NCBI GenBank assembly: GCA_963737365.1
Contig: CAVTSD010000009.1
Location: forward strand, 124,001-188,000
Length of the DNA stretch: 64,000 nt
Direction of reading: 5' to 3'
From: Roseiarcus sp963737365
GTDB taxonomy: Bacteria > Pseudomonadota > Alphaproteobacteria > Rhizobiales > Beijerinckiaceae
Shown: positions 38,507 through 48,057 of the stretch, piece by piece
How the letters are laid out: each line of letters opens with the position of its first letter
Numbering within the stretch: the first letter of the stretch is position 1
Notes under the pieces: model-generated
Told to the model about the DNA's origin: nothing
Databases searched by the model: none
Seen by the model: the letters and a program-made list of their open reading frames with translations, nothing else
Made by a program: the position numbers and the translations under genes

Positions 38507-38713
38507 TTGACAGCCAGAAAACGCTTGGCGGAAGAGCGTTTTCGTCTAGTGCAGCGAGGCCGGGATGGCAAGGCAAAGGTCAAGGATAAGTCCGACCGAT
38601 TCCGCCGCTCAACGATGATCGGTATGGCGACGACGATTGGCAAGACGACGCCCTTCGAGGGCGAGCGCAGTTATCTCGACAAATATTCGATCGAGCGGTC
38701 GATTGAAGACTAA
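38507..38713 (+). CDS. Small conserved-looking basic protein, unknown function
   Basis: A 68-residue protein from a TTG at 38507 with a strong Shine-Dalgarno AGGAGG at 38495-38500 (six-base spacing), which decides the start. The protein is charged (KRLAEERFRLVQRGRDGKAK) with a conserved-looking tail FEGERSYLDKYSIERSIED. It is soluble, with no membrane segment or signal peptide. Family not recognised. Confidence 0.6.
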   Translation: MTARKRLAEERFRLVQRGRDGKAKVKDKSDRFRRSTMIGMATTIGKTTPFEGERSYLDKYSIERSIED

Positions 38714-38767
38714 CGACGGCGCCGAACCAGCAACTTCTGGCAAGTAGGTTTGCCCCTCCCTTCACCT

Positions 38768-40549
38768 CTATGACGCGCGCAGACGCTCGCGTGACGGCGC
38801 CGCGCGAGTGGCGCACACTCTTTCCACCGTCTCCGCCAGCGCTCCGAACTCGACCGGCTTGATAAGGAGGGCGTCAAACCCCGCGGCTGACGGTGACACT
38901 TTCCACTCCTCGAAAGCGTTGGCGGTCAATGCGATAACGGGCGTGGGCGACCAGCCGCATGCAGCCTCGAGCCGCCGCAAACGGCGTGTGGCCTCGTACC
39001 CGTCGAGACGTGGCATCTTAATGTCCATAAAAATGACGTCGAAGGGGCGAGATTCCAGCGGCGCGATCGGGGAGGCTAAAAGCAGCGCCTGTTCGCCGTC
39101 GAACGCGCGAACGACCTCGAAGCCCAAGCGGTGCATGGCCTTTTGGGTAATGAGAGCATTAATGTCGTTGTCTTCGGCGACAAGGGCGCGGCGGACTAGC
39201 GTGGGCGATGCGAGGCGCAAGGCGGGGCGGGACGTGGGTTCAACATCCCACGCCACGCGCTCGAAAAGCGAGCGCGCGCGAACTGGCTTGACCAGCCAGC
39301 CGTCGAAGCCCTTGAGCGCAATCTGCCCGAATGCGCGGCGCTCGAAGGGTGAAAACAGCACGAGGCTGCGTCGGACGTCAGCCTCCCTCGCGGCTTCCGC
39401 CAGCCGATTGGTGGCTTCAGGTCCAAGCGCGCAATCGACGATGACGACATCGGGCTTGTGCGGAGCGTTCAGGGCTTCGAGGCCGGCGTCTAGGCCCTCG
39501 GCCCTATCCACGTTGATGCCCCCTTCGATAAGGCGCGCTTCGATAGCCGGCGCCTCGAATGGAGAATTGGCTATGATGAGAGCACACGTTCCGCTGGGGA
39601 CGCGGCGCATCTTCTCCGGCGCAGCCAGCGGTTCGACCGAGGCGCATTCCGGCAACCGGACGGCGAAGCCGAAGATCGACCCTCCACCTGGATTGTCAGA
39701 AAGCGTCAGTTCGCCGCCCATGAGGTGCACGAGCTCGCGCGATATGGCGAGCCCCAACCCCGCGCCCTCGAAGCGGCGCGCATGCGAGCTGTCGCCTTGC
39801 TCGAAACTGTCGAAAACCGACTCCCGGCGGTCCGCCGGCACGCCGGGCCCGGTATCGATCACCGAGAACCGCGCCGCGCCTATTTCCCCGCGCTCGACCT
39901 CCACGCACACGCCACCCCGATCGGTGAACTTAACCGCATTGCCGGCGAGGTTCATCAGGATTTGGCGCAGGCGCGGACCGTCCGCGCGCACGAAGCGTGG
40001 TGCGCTGGCGCTGAATGAGGCCACAATCTCAATGCCTTTGCTTTGCGCGCGCGGCGCGAGCAGTTCGACGACGCCCTCGATGAGGCGACAAAGGTCAACC
40101 CTCTCGGCAACGAGATCGAAGCGGCCTGCCTCTATCTTGGCCAGATCGAGGATTTCGTCGATCAGCGCGATGAGAGCACTCCCTGAGCTGCGGATCGCTT
40201 CGACATAGCTTGCACTTTCGGGATCTAAGGAAGCCTCCAGCAACAGATCAGCCATGCCAATAATTCCGCTGATCGGTGTGCGAATTTCGTGGCTCATCGT
40301 AGTCAGAAAGCGCGATTTGGCCTCGCTCGCGGCCTCCGCTCGATTGCGCGCGCTTGTCGCTTCCTTGTGTCGCCAGACCTCATCACGCAGCCCTTCGTTC
40401 TCGGCGGCGATCCGCGCCCCGTGCACCTCCGCTTGACGCCTGGCGCGGGCCGCCGCCCCAGCTAGCGCAGCCGATAATGCAATCACCGCGCCAGCCTGAA
40501 GCCACAGCGCATGAACCGCGAAATCCGCCAAATCGGCGCCCAGATCCAT
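38768..40549 (-). CDS. Hybrid sensor histidine kinase with two receiver domains
   Basis: A 593-residue protein. One N-terminal hydrophobic segment (about 12-35) and a short coiled linker lead to HisKA with SHEIRTPISG (phosphoacceptor His, about residue 87). HATPase_c follows with N box NLAGNAVKFTD and G boxes DTGPGVPAD and GAGLGLAIS. Two receiver-like domains come next: a degenerate one (VVIVDCALG, about residues 320-430) and a complete one (FMDIKMPRLDGYE with LIKPVEF, about 460-585). No sensor domain is obvious, so input is probably through the membrane segment or partners. No response regulator is adjacent. Confidence 0.9.
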   Translation of the reverse strand: MDLGADLADFAVHALWLQAGAVIALSAALAGAAARARRQAEVHGARIAAENEGLRDEVWRHKEATSARNRAEAASEAKSRFLTTMSHEIRTPISGIIGMADLLLEASLDPESASYVEAIRSSGSALIALIDEILDLAKIEAGRFDLVAERVDLCRLIEGVVELLAPRAQSKGIEIVASFSASAPRFVRADGPRLRQILMNLAGNAVKFTDRGGVCVEVERGEIGAARFSVIDTGPGVPADRRESVFDSFEQGDSSHARRFEGAGLGLAISRELVHLMGGELTLSDNPGGGSIFGFAVRLPECASVEPLAAPEKMRRVPSGTCALIIANSPFEAPAIEARLIEGGINVDRAEGLDAGLEALNAPHKPDVVIVDCALGPEATNRLAEAAREADVRRSLVLFSPFERRAFGQIALKGFDGWLVKPVRARSLFERVAWDVEPTSRPALRLASPTLVRRALVAEDNDINALITQKAMHRLGFEVVRAFDGEQALLLASPIAPLESRPFDVIFMDIKMPRLDGYEATRRLRRLEAACGWSPTPVIALTANAFEEWKVSPSAAGFDALLIKPVEFGALAETVERVCATRAAPSRERLRAS

Positions 40550-40666
40550 TTCCGATCCCGCTTGAGCCCGGCCTCGCGCCGATCAGCTCGGAGATCCATG
40601 CTCTCAGGCGGGAGTTGTGAAGCTCTTGCGGAATTCAACAGAATTGTAAGGTTTTGCCAATCTGCT

Positions 40667-42268
40667 CTATGCAGCCGCGACCGAACGGTCAGGCGCGCCC
40701 CGGTAGGAGAGCGCTTCGGCGAGATGCACGCGACGGGTCGGGCCACCGCCATCCAGGTCAGCAAGCGTGCGAGCAAGCTTAAGCACGCGATGATAGCCGC
40801 GGGCCGAAAGACGAAGGCGCTCGGCGGCGTCGCGCAACAGCGCCAGACCCGCTGCGTCCGCGTCCGCGATCTCCTCGATGGCGCTGGCGGGCGCGCGGGC
40901 GTTGCAAACGACGCCGTCGAGGCCGAGTTCGGCATAGCGCGCGAGCTGGATCTTGCGCGCCGCCGCGACCCTGACCGCAGCCTCCGCCGACCCTTCTCGC
41001 GGCGGGGGCATCATCAAATCCGCTGCCGAAACCGAGGGCACGTCGACGACCAGATCGAAGCGGTCCAGGAGCGGACCGGAGAGGCGGCCCAGATACTGCG
41101 CCACGCATCGGTCGTTCGGCGCCCGCTTGCAGGCGTAACCCGGCTCGTTAGCCATACCGCATCGACATGGGTTCATCGCCGCGATCAATTGGAACCGTGC
41201 CGGATAGACGACGCGATGGTTGGCGCGCGCGATCGCCACTTCGCCGGTCTCGATCGGCTGGCGCAGGCTATCCAGAACCTGAGGCTGAAACTCCGGCAGT
41301 TCGTCGAGGAAAAGGACGCCATTGTGGGCGAGCGAAATCTCCCCCGGCCTGGCGTGCACGCCGCCCCCAACCAGCGCCGGCATCGAGGCGGAATGATGGG
41401 GGCTTCGGAACGGCCGCCGGTCGGTCAGGGCGCCGCCGGCGAGCGTGCCCGCAACCGAGTGGATCATCGAGACTTCGAGGAGTTCGCGCGGGCTCAAGGG
41501 CGGCAGAATGGACGGCAAACGCTGGGCGAGCATCGACTTGCCGGCCCCCGGCGCGCCACTCATCAAAAGATTGTGCCCCCCGGCCGCCGCAACCTCCAGT
41601 GCACGCTTGGCGCTCTCCTGCCCCTTGATGTCGCGCAGGTCCGGCTGAGGTCCGCCCGAAGCGCGCAAGGCCGGCTCGGGACGCGACAGGACCTGCGCGC
41701 CTTTAAAGTGGTTGGCAAGCTGGATTAGCGAGCGGGGCGCGAGAATCTCGAGATCGACCGAAGCCCACGCCGCCTCCGGGCCGCAGGGCGCTGGGCAAAT
41801 CAGGCCTTTGCCGGCGGCGTTGGCGGCGATCGCGGCGGGCAGCACGCCGGCGACCGCGCTGATCGTCCCGTCGAGCGCGAGTTCGCCGATCACCGCAAAG
41901 CCGTCGAGCGCGTCGGGCGGAACGGCGCCGATCGCCGCCATCACCGCGAGCGCGATCGGCAGGTCGTAATGGCTGCCTTCCTTGGGCATATCGGCCGGCG
42001 CAAGGTTGACCGTAATGCGCTTGGCAGGAAGCGCGAGGCCCGAGGCGATCAGTGCCGAGCGCACCCGCTCGCGCAATTCGGCGACCGCCTTGTCGCCAAG
42101 GCCGACGATGGTGAAGGCGACTATGCCCGCGGCGATCTGCACCTGAACGTCGACCGGCCGGGCCTCAACGCCCTCGAAGGCCACCGTCGATACGCGCGCC
42201 ACCATGTCCGCCCCCCGCCCGGGCTCATCGATGGTCGGAACATTTGCAGAACATTGGCCAGAGCGCAA
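40667..42268 (-). CDS. YifB/ComM-like Mg-chelatase-fold AAA+ ATPase
   Basis: A 533-residue protein. The N-terminal ChlI-like domain (VQIAAGIVAFTIVGLGDKAVAELRERVRSA) is followed by an AAA+ core with Walker A GAPGAGKSM, Walker B VLFLDELPEF, the sensor region and a C-terminal ChlI domain (RVHLAEALSYRG). ComM is a branch-migration helicase that promotes integration of incoming DNA in naturally competent bacteria; whether this applies here is inference. Confidence 0.88.
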   Translation of the reverse strand: MRSGQCSANVPTIDEPGRGADMVARVSTVAFEGVEARPVDVQVQIAAGIVAFTIVGLGDKAVAELRERVRSALIASGLALPAKRITVNLAPADMPKEGSHYDLPIALAVMAAIGAVPPDALDGFAVIGELALDGTISAVAGVLPAAIAANAAGKGLICPAPCGPEAAWASVDLEILAPRSLIQLANHFKGAQVLSRPEPALRASGGPQPDLRDIKGQESAKRALEVAAAGGHNLLMSGAPGAGKSMLAQRLPSILPPLSPRELLEVSMIHSVAGTLAGGALTDRRPFRSPHHSASMPALVGGGVHARPGEISLAHNGVLFLDELPEFQPQVLDSLRQPIETGEVAIARANHRVVYPARFQLIAAMNPCRCGMANEPGYACKRAPNDRCVAQYLGRLSGPLLDRFDLVVDVPSVSAADLMMPPPREGSAEAAVRVAAARKIQLARYAELGLDGVVCNARAPASAIEEIADADAAGLALLRDAAERLRLSARGYHRVLKLARTLADLDGGGPTRRVHLAEALSYRGAPDRSVAAA

Positions 42269-42350
42269 GGGGGTAAATCGGTGGCGACCGGGTCGCGCGC
42301 TGAACGCCAGGGACCGACGCGGCTCAGGCCTCGGCCCTGACGCCGCTTAT

Positions 42351-42412
42351 AAACGCCAATAAACGCTAGTAAACGCTAGTAAAATTGCTTGCATTTACTA
42401 GCGTTTATTTTT
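42351..42412. repeat. 10-bp tandem repeats ending in a 14-bp perfect hairpin with T tract
   Basis: AAACGCCAAT, AAACGCTAGT and AAACGCTAGT are tandem at 42351-42380. The last unit forms the left arm (42370-42383, TAAACGCTAGTAAA) of a perfect inverted repeat whose right arm is 42394-42407, with a 10-base loop and a run of T after it. The arrangement could be a transcription terminator on the plus strand or an iteron-like binding site. It is AT-rich within a GC-rich neighbourhood, between comM and the NUDIX gene (42269-42731), where nothing else is recognised. Confidence 0.7.
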
Positions 42413-42731
42413 TGAACTCGGGACTTTTCAATGAGTTACAGCCGTTTGGAGTCAAAAAAATTTCTTTCCGCCAGGCCTCGCTCGAAACATTGCGCCCTTC
42501 CTTTTTTCGTCACGCGCCCGCATGGCGCGGACTCGATCCCGGCGACAGGCCAAGGTATAGCACGGAATCCGGTTATTCGTAAATGAAATGTTGCAAGTCT
42601 GTTTTTCAGATTTGAACGCGGAGGCGCTTCCTCCCGGCGCCTGAAGCGCCAGGGTGGAACGCTGCTGGAGCGCGCCGACTGAGAGCGATTTTTCGCTTGA
42701 GATCGAAGGCTGTGGGGGAAGGCGAAGACCC

Positions 42732-43175
42732 ATGAACGAAAGGCTATTCCCCGCACGCCCTATTCTCGCGGTGTCGGCGGCGGTGTTTCGACAAGCGCGG
42801 GTGCTCGTCATCCGCCGGGCGCGGGCGCCGCTGCTCGGCCATTTCAGCCTGCCCGGCGGGGGCGTCGAAGTCGGCGAGACGATGGCCGCCGCGCTCTCTC
42901 GTGAACTCATGGAGGAAGTCGGCGTCGAAGCGGAGATCATCGCCTTCAACCGGCATGTCGAGGCGATTTACCGCGAGGGCGAGCGGGTGCGGACCCATTT
43001 CGTCATCGCCTCGTTCGTCGCCCGCTGGATAAGGGGAGAGCCGCGCCTGAGCGACGAAGTCGACGCCGTTGAGTGGATCGATCCCGCCGGCCCGCTGCCC
43101 TCGCCGACGACGCCGGAGCTTGGCGAGGTTTTGGCGAACGCGGCGCGGATCGCAGGGCGAAGCACGGTACCTTGA
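42732..43175 (+). CDS. NUDIX hydrolase
   Basis: About 147 residues from the ATG at 42732. The NUDIX box is intact: GGGVEVGETMAAALSRELMEEVG. The context PLLGHFSLPGG resembles ADP-ribose pyrophosphatase or MutT-like enzymes, which hydrolyse nucleoside diphosphate derivatives. The substrate cannot be assigned. A longer in-frame extension upstream (from 42654) is unlikely because it lacks similarity. Confidence 0.85.
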   Translation: MNERLFPARPILAVSAAVFRQARVLVIRRARAPLLGHFSLPGGGVEVGETMAAALSRELMEEVGVEAEIIAFNRHVEAIYREGERVRTHFVIASFVARWIRGEPRLSDEVDAVEWIDPAGPLPSPTTPELGEVLANAARIAGRSTVP

Positions 43176-43239
43176 TGGACTAAGGCAGACGTGCAACGTT
43201 GCCGCGCATACTGACGGCCCAACGGACCTATTTACGGCT

Positions 43240-43548
43240 ATGCAATATCGTTCAATCAACACAATCGAGGAAAGCTTAACGCAAGATTACAATCAAATGT
43301 TGAAGTTGGTTGGGAAAGATGATTACCGCCTGCTTCTATATAATATTGGTAGGGGACTTAATTTCAAGGGATATGTCACGCCAATCGATGATATGATGTT
43401 TCTGCTAGAGTTAAAATTATTTACTATCGATCTACATTTTTTGCAAGCAGGTGAAAGATTTACCACCATACCCCTGGCTTTGCACGAAGGTGTCGACTTT
43501 ATTCTCGGACTCGGCCAGAGAGTTCGCTCTGAGGCACGACGGCGTTGA
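43240..43548 (+). CDS. Low-GC orphan open reading frame
   Basis: A 102-codon frame from an ATG at 43240 (MQYRSINTIEESLTQDYNQM), AT-rich with codons unlike all neighbours (for example TTA, AAT, ATA). It continues YRLLLYNIGRGLNFKGYV and LLELKLFTIDLHFLQAGE. The AT-rich block covers roughly 43215-43500 and abuts the truncated 3' end of the enoyl-CoA hydratase gene, so this is probably an inserted foreign fragment. The last 15 or so codons run into hydratase antisense sequence. No family recognised. Confidence 0.4.
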   Translation: MQYRSINTIEESLTQDYNQMLKLVGKDDYRLLLYNIGRGLNFKGYVTPIDDMMFLLELKLFTIDLHFLQAGERFTTIPLALHEGVDFILGLGQRVRSEARRR

Positions 43549-44086
43549 TAAGGCCGAGTTCGAGCGCCCGATCGGCGCCGAACGGCTCGGCGAGCAGCAG
43601 GAGCTCCGAAGCCCTGGCGCGGCCGAAGCGTTGCGGGGCGAGCAGCGAGGACCCGGCCTCGGGAACAAGGCCGAGATTGACGAACGGCATCTGGAAGCGC
43701 GCCTCAGGCGTGGCGTAGACGAGGTCGCAATGAAAGCAGATCGTCGTCCCGACGCCGATCGCAAGGCCGTCAACCGCCGCGATCAAAGGCTTTTCGAACG
43801 CGGCGACCTTGCTGACAAAGCGCCATGCCGGAAACTCGCCCGTCTCGTGCAAGGCGACAGCGAGAAAATCGCCGATGTCGTTGCCGGCGGTGAACATGGC
43901 CCCCTTGCCGCTAATCACGAGCGCGCCGATTTCGGGATCGCGCTCGGCCTCGTCGAAGGCTGCGATCAGCGCTTCGTACATGGCGCCGGTGATGGCGTTT
44001 TTCTTCTGCGGGCGGGCGAAAGCCGCCGATAGGACCGCGCCCTCGCGGGCGACCTCGATGTCGCGCGTCAAAGTGTCTTGGGTCAT
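43499..44086 (-). pseudogene. Enoyl-CoA hydratase/isomerase, C-terminally truncated
   Basis: It starts MTQDTLTRDIEVAREG, with the ATG overlapping the stop of the acyl-CoA dehydrogenase gene (ATGA). The crotonase fold is clear: RPQKKNAITGAMYEAL, GKGAMFTAGNDIGDF, AAVDGLAIGVGTTICFHCDLV and FQMPFVNLGLVPEAGSS. It stops after SELSGRVRE at about 195 residues, roughly 60 short of the family's usual 255-260. The missing C-terminal helices are needed for trimer packing. The truncation coincides with the low-GC block at 43215-43500. Probably non-functional, though a short variant cannot be excluded. Confidence 0.78.
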
Positions 44087-45873
44087 GCGCTCTCCGCCAG
44101 GATCGCTTCGTAAGGTTCGAGCGGCGTGGCCCCGGAGGCGATCGCCCGCGCGAGGCCGGGCGCCGCCACCGCCAGTTTTTCGGCGAAGAAGCGGGCGAGG
44201 CCGACCCGCCCGAGTTCGCTCGCGTCGCCCTTCGCCGCCAGCTTTTCGGCGGCGAGACCGGCCTTGGCGAGGCACGCGCCGCCGAGGGTCAGCCCGAACA
44301 GGCGAAGATATTGCGTCGCGCCGGCGAGCGCCGAGTCGGGGTCGCCGGGGAGCCAGTCAAGCATCAGCCACGTCGATTCTTCGAGCGCGTCCGAAGCTTC
44401 GGCGAGCCGCGCGGCGGTCGCGCCGAAGCCTGCGCCGCCTTTGGCCGCGACGTCGCTCGCAATCTGCCGGATCTGAGCGATCTCGTTGCGGACAGTTTCG
44501 CCGTTGGCCAATGGCAGCTTGCGCTGCACGAGATCGATCGCGTGAATGCCGTTCGCGCCTTCGTAAATCGCGGCGATGCGGGAATCGCGCATGTGCTGGG
44601 CGGCCCCGGTCTCCTCGATGAAGCCCATGCCGCCGTGGACCTGGACGCCAATCGATGTCGTCTCGTCGCCGATGTCGGTCGAGAACGCCTTGGCGATCGG
44701 CGTGAGCAAGGCCGCGCGGTTCGCGGCGGCCGTTCGTTCGGCTTCGGTCGAGGCGTGGTCGGCAAGGTCAAGCGAAACGCCGGTCAGGTGGCAGATCCCG
44801 CGCGCGGCGTGGACGTTGGCCTTCATCGTCATGAGCATGCGCTGCACATCGGGGCGCTCGATGATCGGGGCCATCCCGTCGCCGCCTTTGGCGCTGCGGC
44901 CCTGGCGGCGGTCGCGGGCATAGGCCAACGCCTGCTGATAGGCGCGGTCGCCGATCGCCACGCCCTGCACGCCGACCGCCAGCCGGGCCGCGTTCATCAT
45001 CACGAACATGGCGGCGAGGCCGCGATTCTCCTCGCCCACCAGCCACGCCTTCGCGCCCTCGTTATCGCCATAGACCATGACGCAGGTCGGGGAGCCGTGA
45101 ATGCCGAGCTTGTGTTCGATCCCCGCGCAGCGCAGGTCGTTGCGCTGGCCAGGCGACCCATCGGCATTGACGAGGAATTTCGGCGCGAGAAACAGCGAAA
45201 GGCCGCGCGTCCCGGCCGGCGCGCCCGGCAGCCGGGCGAGCACGAAATGGACGATATTCTCGGCGAGATCGTGCTCGCCATAGGTGATGAAAATCTTCTG
45301 CCCGAACAGCCGATAGGATCCATCCTCGGCGCGTTCCGCCCGCGTCCGCACGGCGCTGAGATCAGACCCCGCCTGGGACTCGGTCAGGTTCATGGTGCCG
45401 CTCCACCGCCCGCTGACCATCGGGGGAAGGTAAATGTCGGTGAGTTCGCGCGAGCCATGCGCCTTCAAGGCGCCGATGGCGCCCTCGGTCAAAAGCGGGC
45501 AGAGCGCGAAGGCCATCGAGGCGCCGTTCCAGATTTCGGTGCAGGCGACGTTGACGAGATGGGGCAGGCCCATGCCGCCGAACTCGGCCGGCGCGGAGAC
45601 GCCGTTCCAGCCAGCCTCCGCCCAACGCCGGTAGACGTCGGCGAAGCCGGGCGCGGTTGTCACGACGCCGTTTTCATAAGTCGCGCCGGTGAGGTCGCCG
45701 ATGCGATTGAGCGGCGCGATTTCCTCGGTGGCGAAGCGGCCGGCCTCCGAGACAATTGACGATACGGCGTCCCAATCGAGGTCGCCCATGCGCCCATTTT
45801 GAATGAACCCTGGAAAATCGGCGACCGCGTTCAGCGAAAAAAGGATGTCGGCGGCTGGCGAACGATAAGGCAT
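44083..45873 (-). CDS. Acyl-CoA dehydrogenase (DmdC-like long form)
   Basis: A 596-residue acyl-CoA dehydrogenase of the long subgroup that includes 3-methylmercaptopropionyl-CoA dehydrogenase (DmdC). The N-terminal extension (MPYRSPAADILFSLN) is typical. MNLTESQAGSDLSAVRTRAE is the FAD/substrate motif and IYEGANGIHAIDLV carries the catalytic glutamate; the extra C-terminal domain (about 465-596) is present. It oxidises acyl-CoA thioesters, passing electrons to ETF and on to ETF-QO (7.4-9.1 kb). The enoyl-CoA hydratase start overlaps its stop. The exact acyl substrate is unknown. Confidence 0.88.
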   Translation of the reverse strand: MPYRSPAADILFSLNAVADFPGFIQNGRMGDLDWDAVSSIVSEAGRFATEEIAPLNRIGDLTGATYENGVVTTAPGFADVYRRWAEAGWNGVSAPAEFGGMGLPHLVNVACTEIWNGASMAFALCPLLTEGAIGALKAHGSRELTDIYLPPMVSGRWSGTMNLTESQAGSDLSAVRTRAERAEDGSYRLFGQKIFITYGEHDLAENIVHFVLARLPGAPAGTRGLSLFLAPKFLVNADGSPGQRNDLRCAGIEHKLGIHGSPTCVMVYGDNEGAKAWLVGEENRGLAAMFVMMNAARLAVGVQGVAIGDRAYQQALAYARDRRQGRSAKGGDGMAPIIERPDVQRMLMTMKANVHAARGICHLTGVSLDLADHASTEAERTAAANRAALLTPIAKAFSTDIGDETTSIGVQVHGGMGFIEETGAAQHMRDSRIAAIYEGANGIHAIDLVQRKLPLANGETVRNEIAQIRQIASDVAAKGGAGFGATAARLAEASDALEESTWLMLDWLPGDPDSALAGATQYLRLFGLTLGGACLAKAGLAAEKLAAKGDASELGRVGLARFFAEKLAVAAPGLARAIASGATPLEPYEAILAESA

Positions 45874-46019
45874 CTTTTAGCTCTCCTCCCTATCGCGAGC
45901 GCGCGAGCGGGTCGGCTTCGCCCCGAAACGCTTCCCAAGCACAACGGGCCGCTCTGGTTGCCGCGGCGGGGAGCTTATGTACAGTCGACTTTGCGCGCAA
46001 TGCGGGACCGGAAGGAGAG

Positions 46020-47007
46020 ATGGCGCCTGACGTGAAATTGACCCGGCTGGCGGAGGCAAGCCCTGCGGCGATCGCCGCTGCGGCCGCCTGTCTTCGCGCC
46101 GGGGGCCTGGTCGCCATGCCGACGGAGACCGTCTACGGCCTGGCGGCGGACGCGACGTCGGACGCGGCGGTCGCCGCAATCTATGCGGCCAAGCAGCGGC
46201 CGGCGATCAACCCGCTTATCTCCCATGTCCTGGACATCGAGGCGGCGAGAGAGCACGCCCTCTTCGGCCCGGAGGCCGAAACGCTGGCGCGTGCGTTCTG
46301 GCCTGGGCCTCTCACGCTGGTCCTGCCCGTTGCTTCGACCTGTCGGATCAGCCTCTTGGCCCGCGCTGGCCTTGACACGGTTGCGATTCGTTCGCCGTCG
46401 CATGAAACGGCCCGCGCGCTGATTGACGCGGCCGGCGTTCCCCTCGCGGCGCCCTCGGCCAACCGATCCGGCGCCGTTAGCCCGACGACCGCCGCCCACG
46501 TGGCCGCTGATCTCGACGGGAGGATCGACTGGATCCTCGATGGCGGCCCTTGCCGCCATGGCCTCGAATCGACGATCGTCGGCTGTCTTGGCGGTCGGCC
46601 CCAATTGCTGCGCGCCGGAGCGATAACGCGGGAGGCGATCGAATCCGCGCTCGGTTCGCGGATCGAGTTCGACGAGCCCGACACGAACGGCGCCGAACGC
46701 GCCGGGACAACTCGCGTCGCACTATGCGCCCAAGGCTGAGCTTCGGCTCGGCGCCGCCAGCGCCTCCGCGGACGAAGCCGCTCTCGATTTCGGCTGTTCG
46801 CTCAAGGGCGGGACAGAAGCGCGCCTCGATCTTTCGCCGTCCGGAGACCTCATCGAGGCGGCGTCCCATTTATTTTCCTATTTGCGCGCCTTGGACTCCG
46901 CCGGCGTCGCGCGCATCGCGGTCGCCTCCATTCCTGAGCATGGACTTGGCGCGGCAATCAACGATCGGCTGCGTCGCGCGGCGGCGCCGCGGAACCTCCC
47001 GATATGA
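46020..47007 (+). CDS. tsaC: Threonylcarbamoyl-AMP synthase, Sua5 type (frame interrupted)
   Basis: The YrdC domain is clear: GGLVAMPTETVYGLAADA, KQRPAINPLISHV, PLAAPSANRSGAVSPT and HGLESTIVGC. It makes threonylcarbamoyl-AMP for the universal tRNA modification t6A. After IEFDEP the frame breaks. Deleting one T from GAGTTC at 46665-46670 restores RIESTSPTRTAPNAPGQL, then ASHYAPKAELRLG and a full Sua5 domain to IPEHGLGAAINDRLRRA, ending at 47007 (about 328 residues, normal for the family). As sequenced it would end at 46739. An essential gene is unlikely to be broken, so this supports a sequence error. Confidence 0.9.
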
Positions 47008-47122
47008 AGAGAGTGGCGGCGTCAAATCCGCGCCATCAGACACGGATGCGGGCAATGGCGGGAGGCTGCAATCTGGGCCTCCGCGTGGCGGCGGAGATGA
47101 GCGGCGACCGATCGTGGGGGCC

Positions 47123-48031
47123 ATGAATACAGGGCTGAGCTGGGACGAATTCAGACTGGTCAAGTCCATTGCGGAAGCCCGTTCGCTGGTCGGCGCGGCC
47201 GAACGTCTGGGCGTCAATCATTCGACGGTGTTTCGGCGATTGGCGGCGGTGGAAACCGCGGTCGGCGCGCGCCTGTTCGAGCGCTCGCGCGCAGGATACG
47301 AACCGACCGCGGCCGGCGAAGAGATGATCGCCTTGGCCTCCACGATGGCCGAATCGGTCCTCGAATTCGAGCGACGGGTCGCGGGCCGCGACATCAAGCC
47401 GACGGGCGAACTGTCCGTGACCACCCCCGAAGGGATCGGCCAGCATTTCATGCCGGCGATCGTCGCGCAGTTTCAAATTCAGAATCCGGGCGTGGTGGTC
47501 GAACTGATTCTGTCGGACCAGCCCCTTAATCTATCTCGCCGCGACGCCGATATCGCGATCCGCATGACCAACGACCCGCCGGAGACGCTGGTTGGGCGCA
47601 GAATCTGCACCGGACGTTGGGGCGTCTACTGTCGCCGCGATTTGACCACGGCGTTGGACTCCGAGGCGTCCGGCTCGATCGCCTTCATCGGATTTGGCGA
47701 CAGTTTCGGACCAGTGCCGGCGCGCCGATGGATCGACGCCAACATCGCTCCGGGGCGGGTCGTCGCGAAGGCCAATTCGGCGCATTGCATGCTCAAGTTT
47801 GCGCTTCAGGGCTTCGGGGCGACCTTGCTGCCTTGCTTCCTTGGCGATCGCAGCCCGGAGCTGGCGCGTCTCGGCTATTTGCTGCCGGAACTCGACATGG
47901 GCCTGTGGATGCTGACCCATTCCGATCTTCGCCGCTCGGCGCGGGTGCGCGCCTTCATGGATTTCGCGGGCGCCGAGCTGACAAAGCAACGGCGTGCGAT
48001 CGAGGGGGAGGAAATCGGGGAAACGGACTAG
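47123..48031 (+). CDS. LysR-type transcriptional regulator
   Basis: About 302 residues from the ATG at 47123. An N-terminal winged helix-turn-helix (SLVGAAERLGVNHSTVFRRLAAVETAVGARLFERS) and a LysR substrate-binding domain (about 90-295) are present; a longer open frame upstream is the shadow of tsaC. It lies at the edge of the probable nitrogen-compound catabolic cluster, converging on the flavodoxin-like reductase gene, and is a candidate regulator of the cluster. The ligand is unknown. Confidence 0.88.
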   Translation: MNTGLSWDEFRLVKSIAEARSLVGAAERLGVNHSTVFRRLAAVETAVGARLFERSRAGYEPTAAGEEMIALASTMAESVLEFERRVAGRDIKPTGELSVTTPEGIGQHFMPAIVAQFQIQNPGVVVELILSDQPLNLSRRDADIAIRMTNDPPETLVGRRICTGRWGVYCRRDLTTALDSEASGSIAFIGFGDSFGPVPARRWIDANIAPGRVVAKANSAHCMLKFALQGFGATLLPCFLGDRSPELARLGYLLPELDMGLWMLTHSDLRRSARVRAFMDFAGAELTKQRRAIEGEEIGETD

Positions 48032-48057
48032 CGGCGCGGCGCCCCCGGTCGTCTGGT

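Noticed and set aside
43520..43525. GAGTTC in the truncated enoyl-CoA hydratase as an eighth GANTC-type error
   Set aside because: Deleting a base there yields no hydratase-like continuation, and the existing reading (PQSELSGRVRE) fits the family. The truncation is explained by the low-GC insert instead.
46550..47122. Long N-terminal extension of the LysR gene
   Set aside because: It is an arginine- and proline-rich shadow of the tsaC gene in another frame. The LysR family start is the ATG at 47123.
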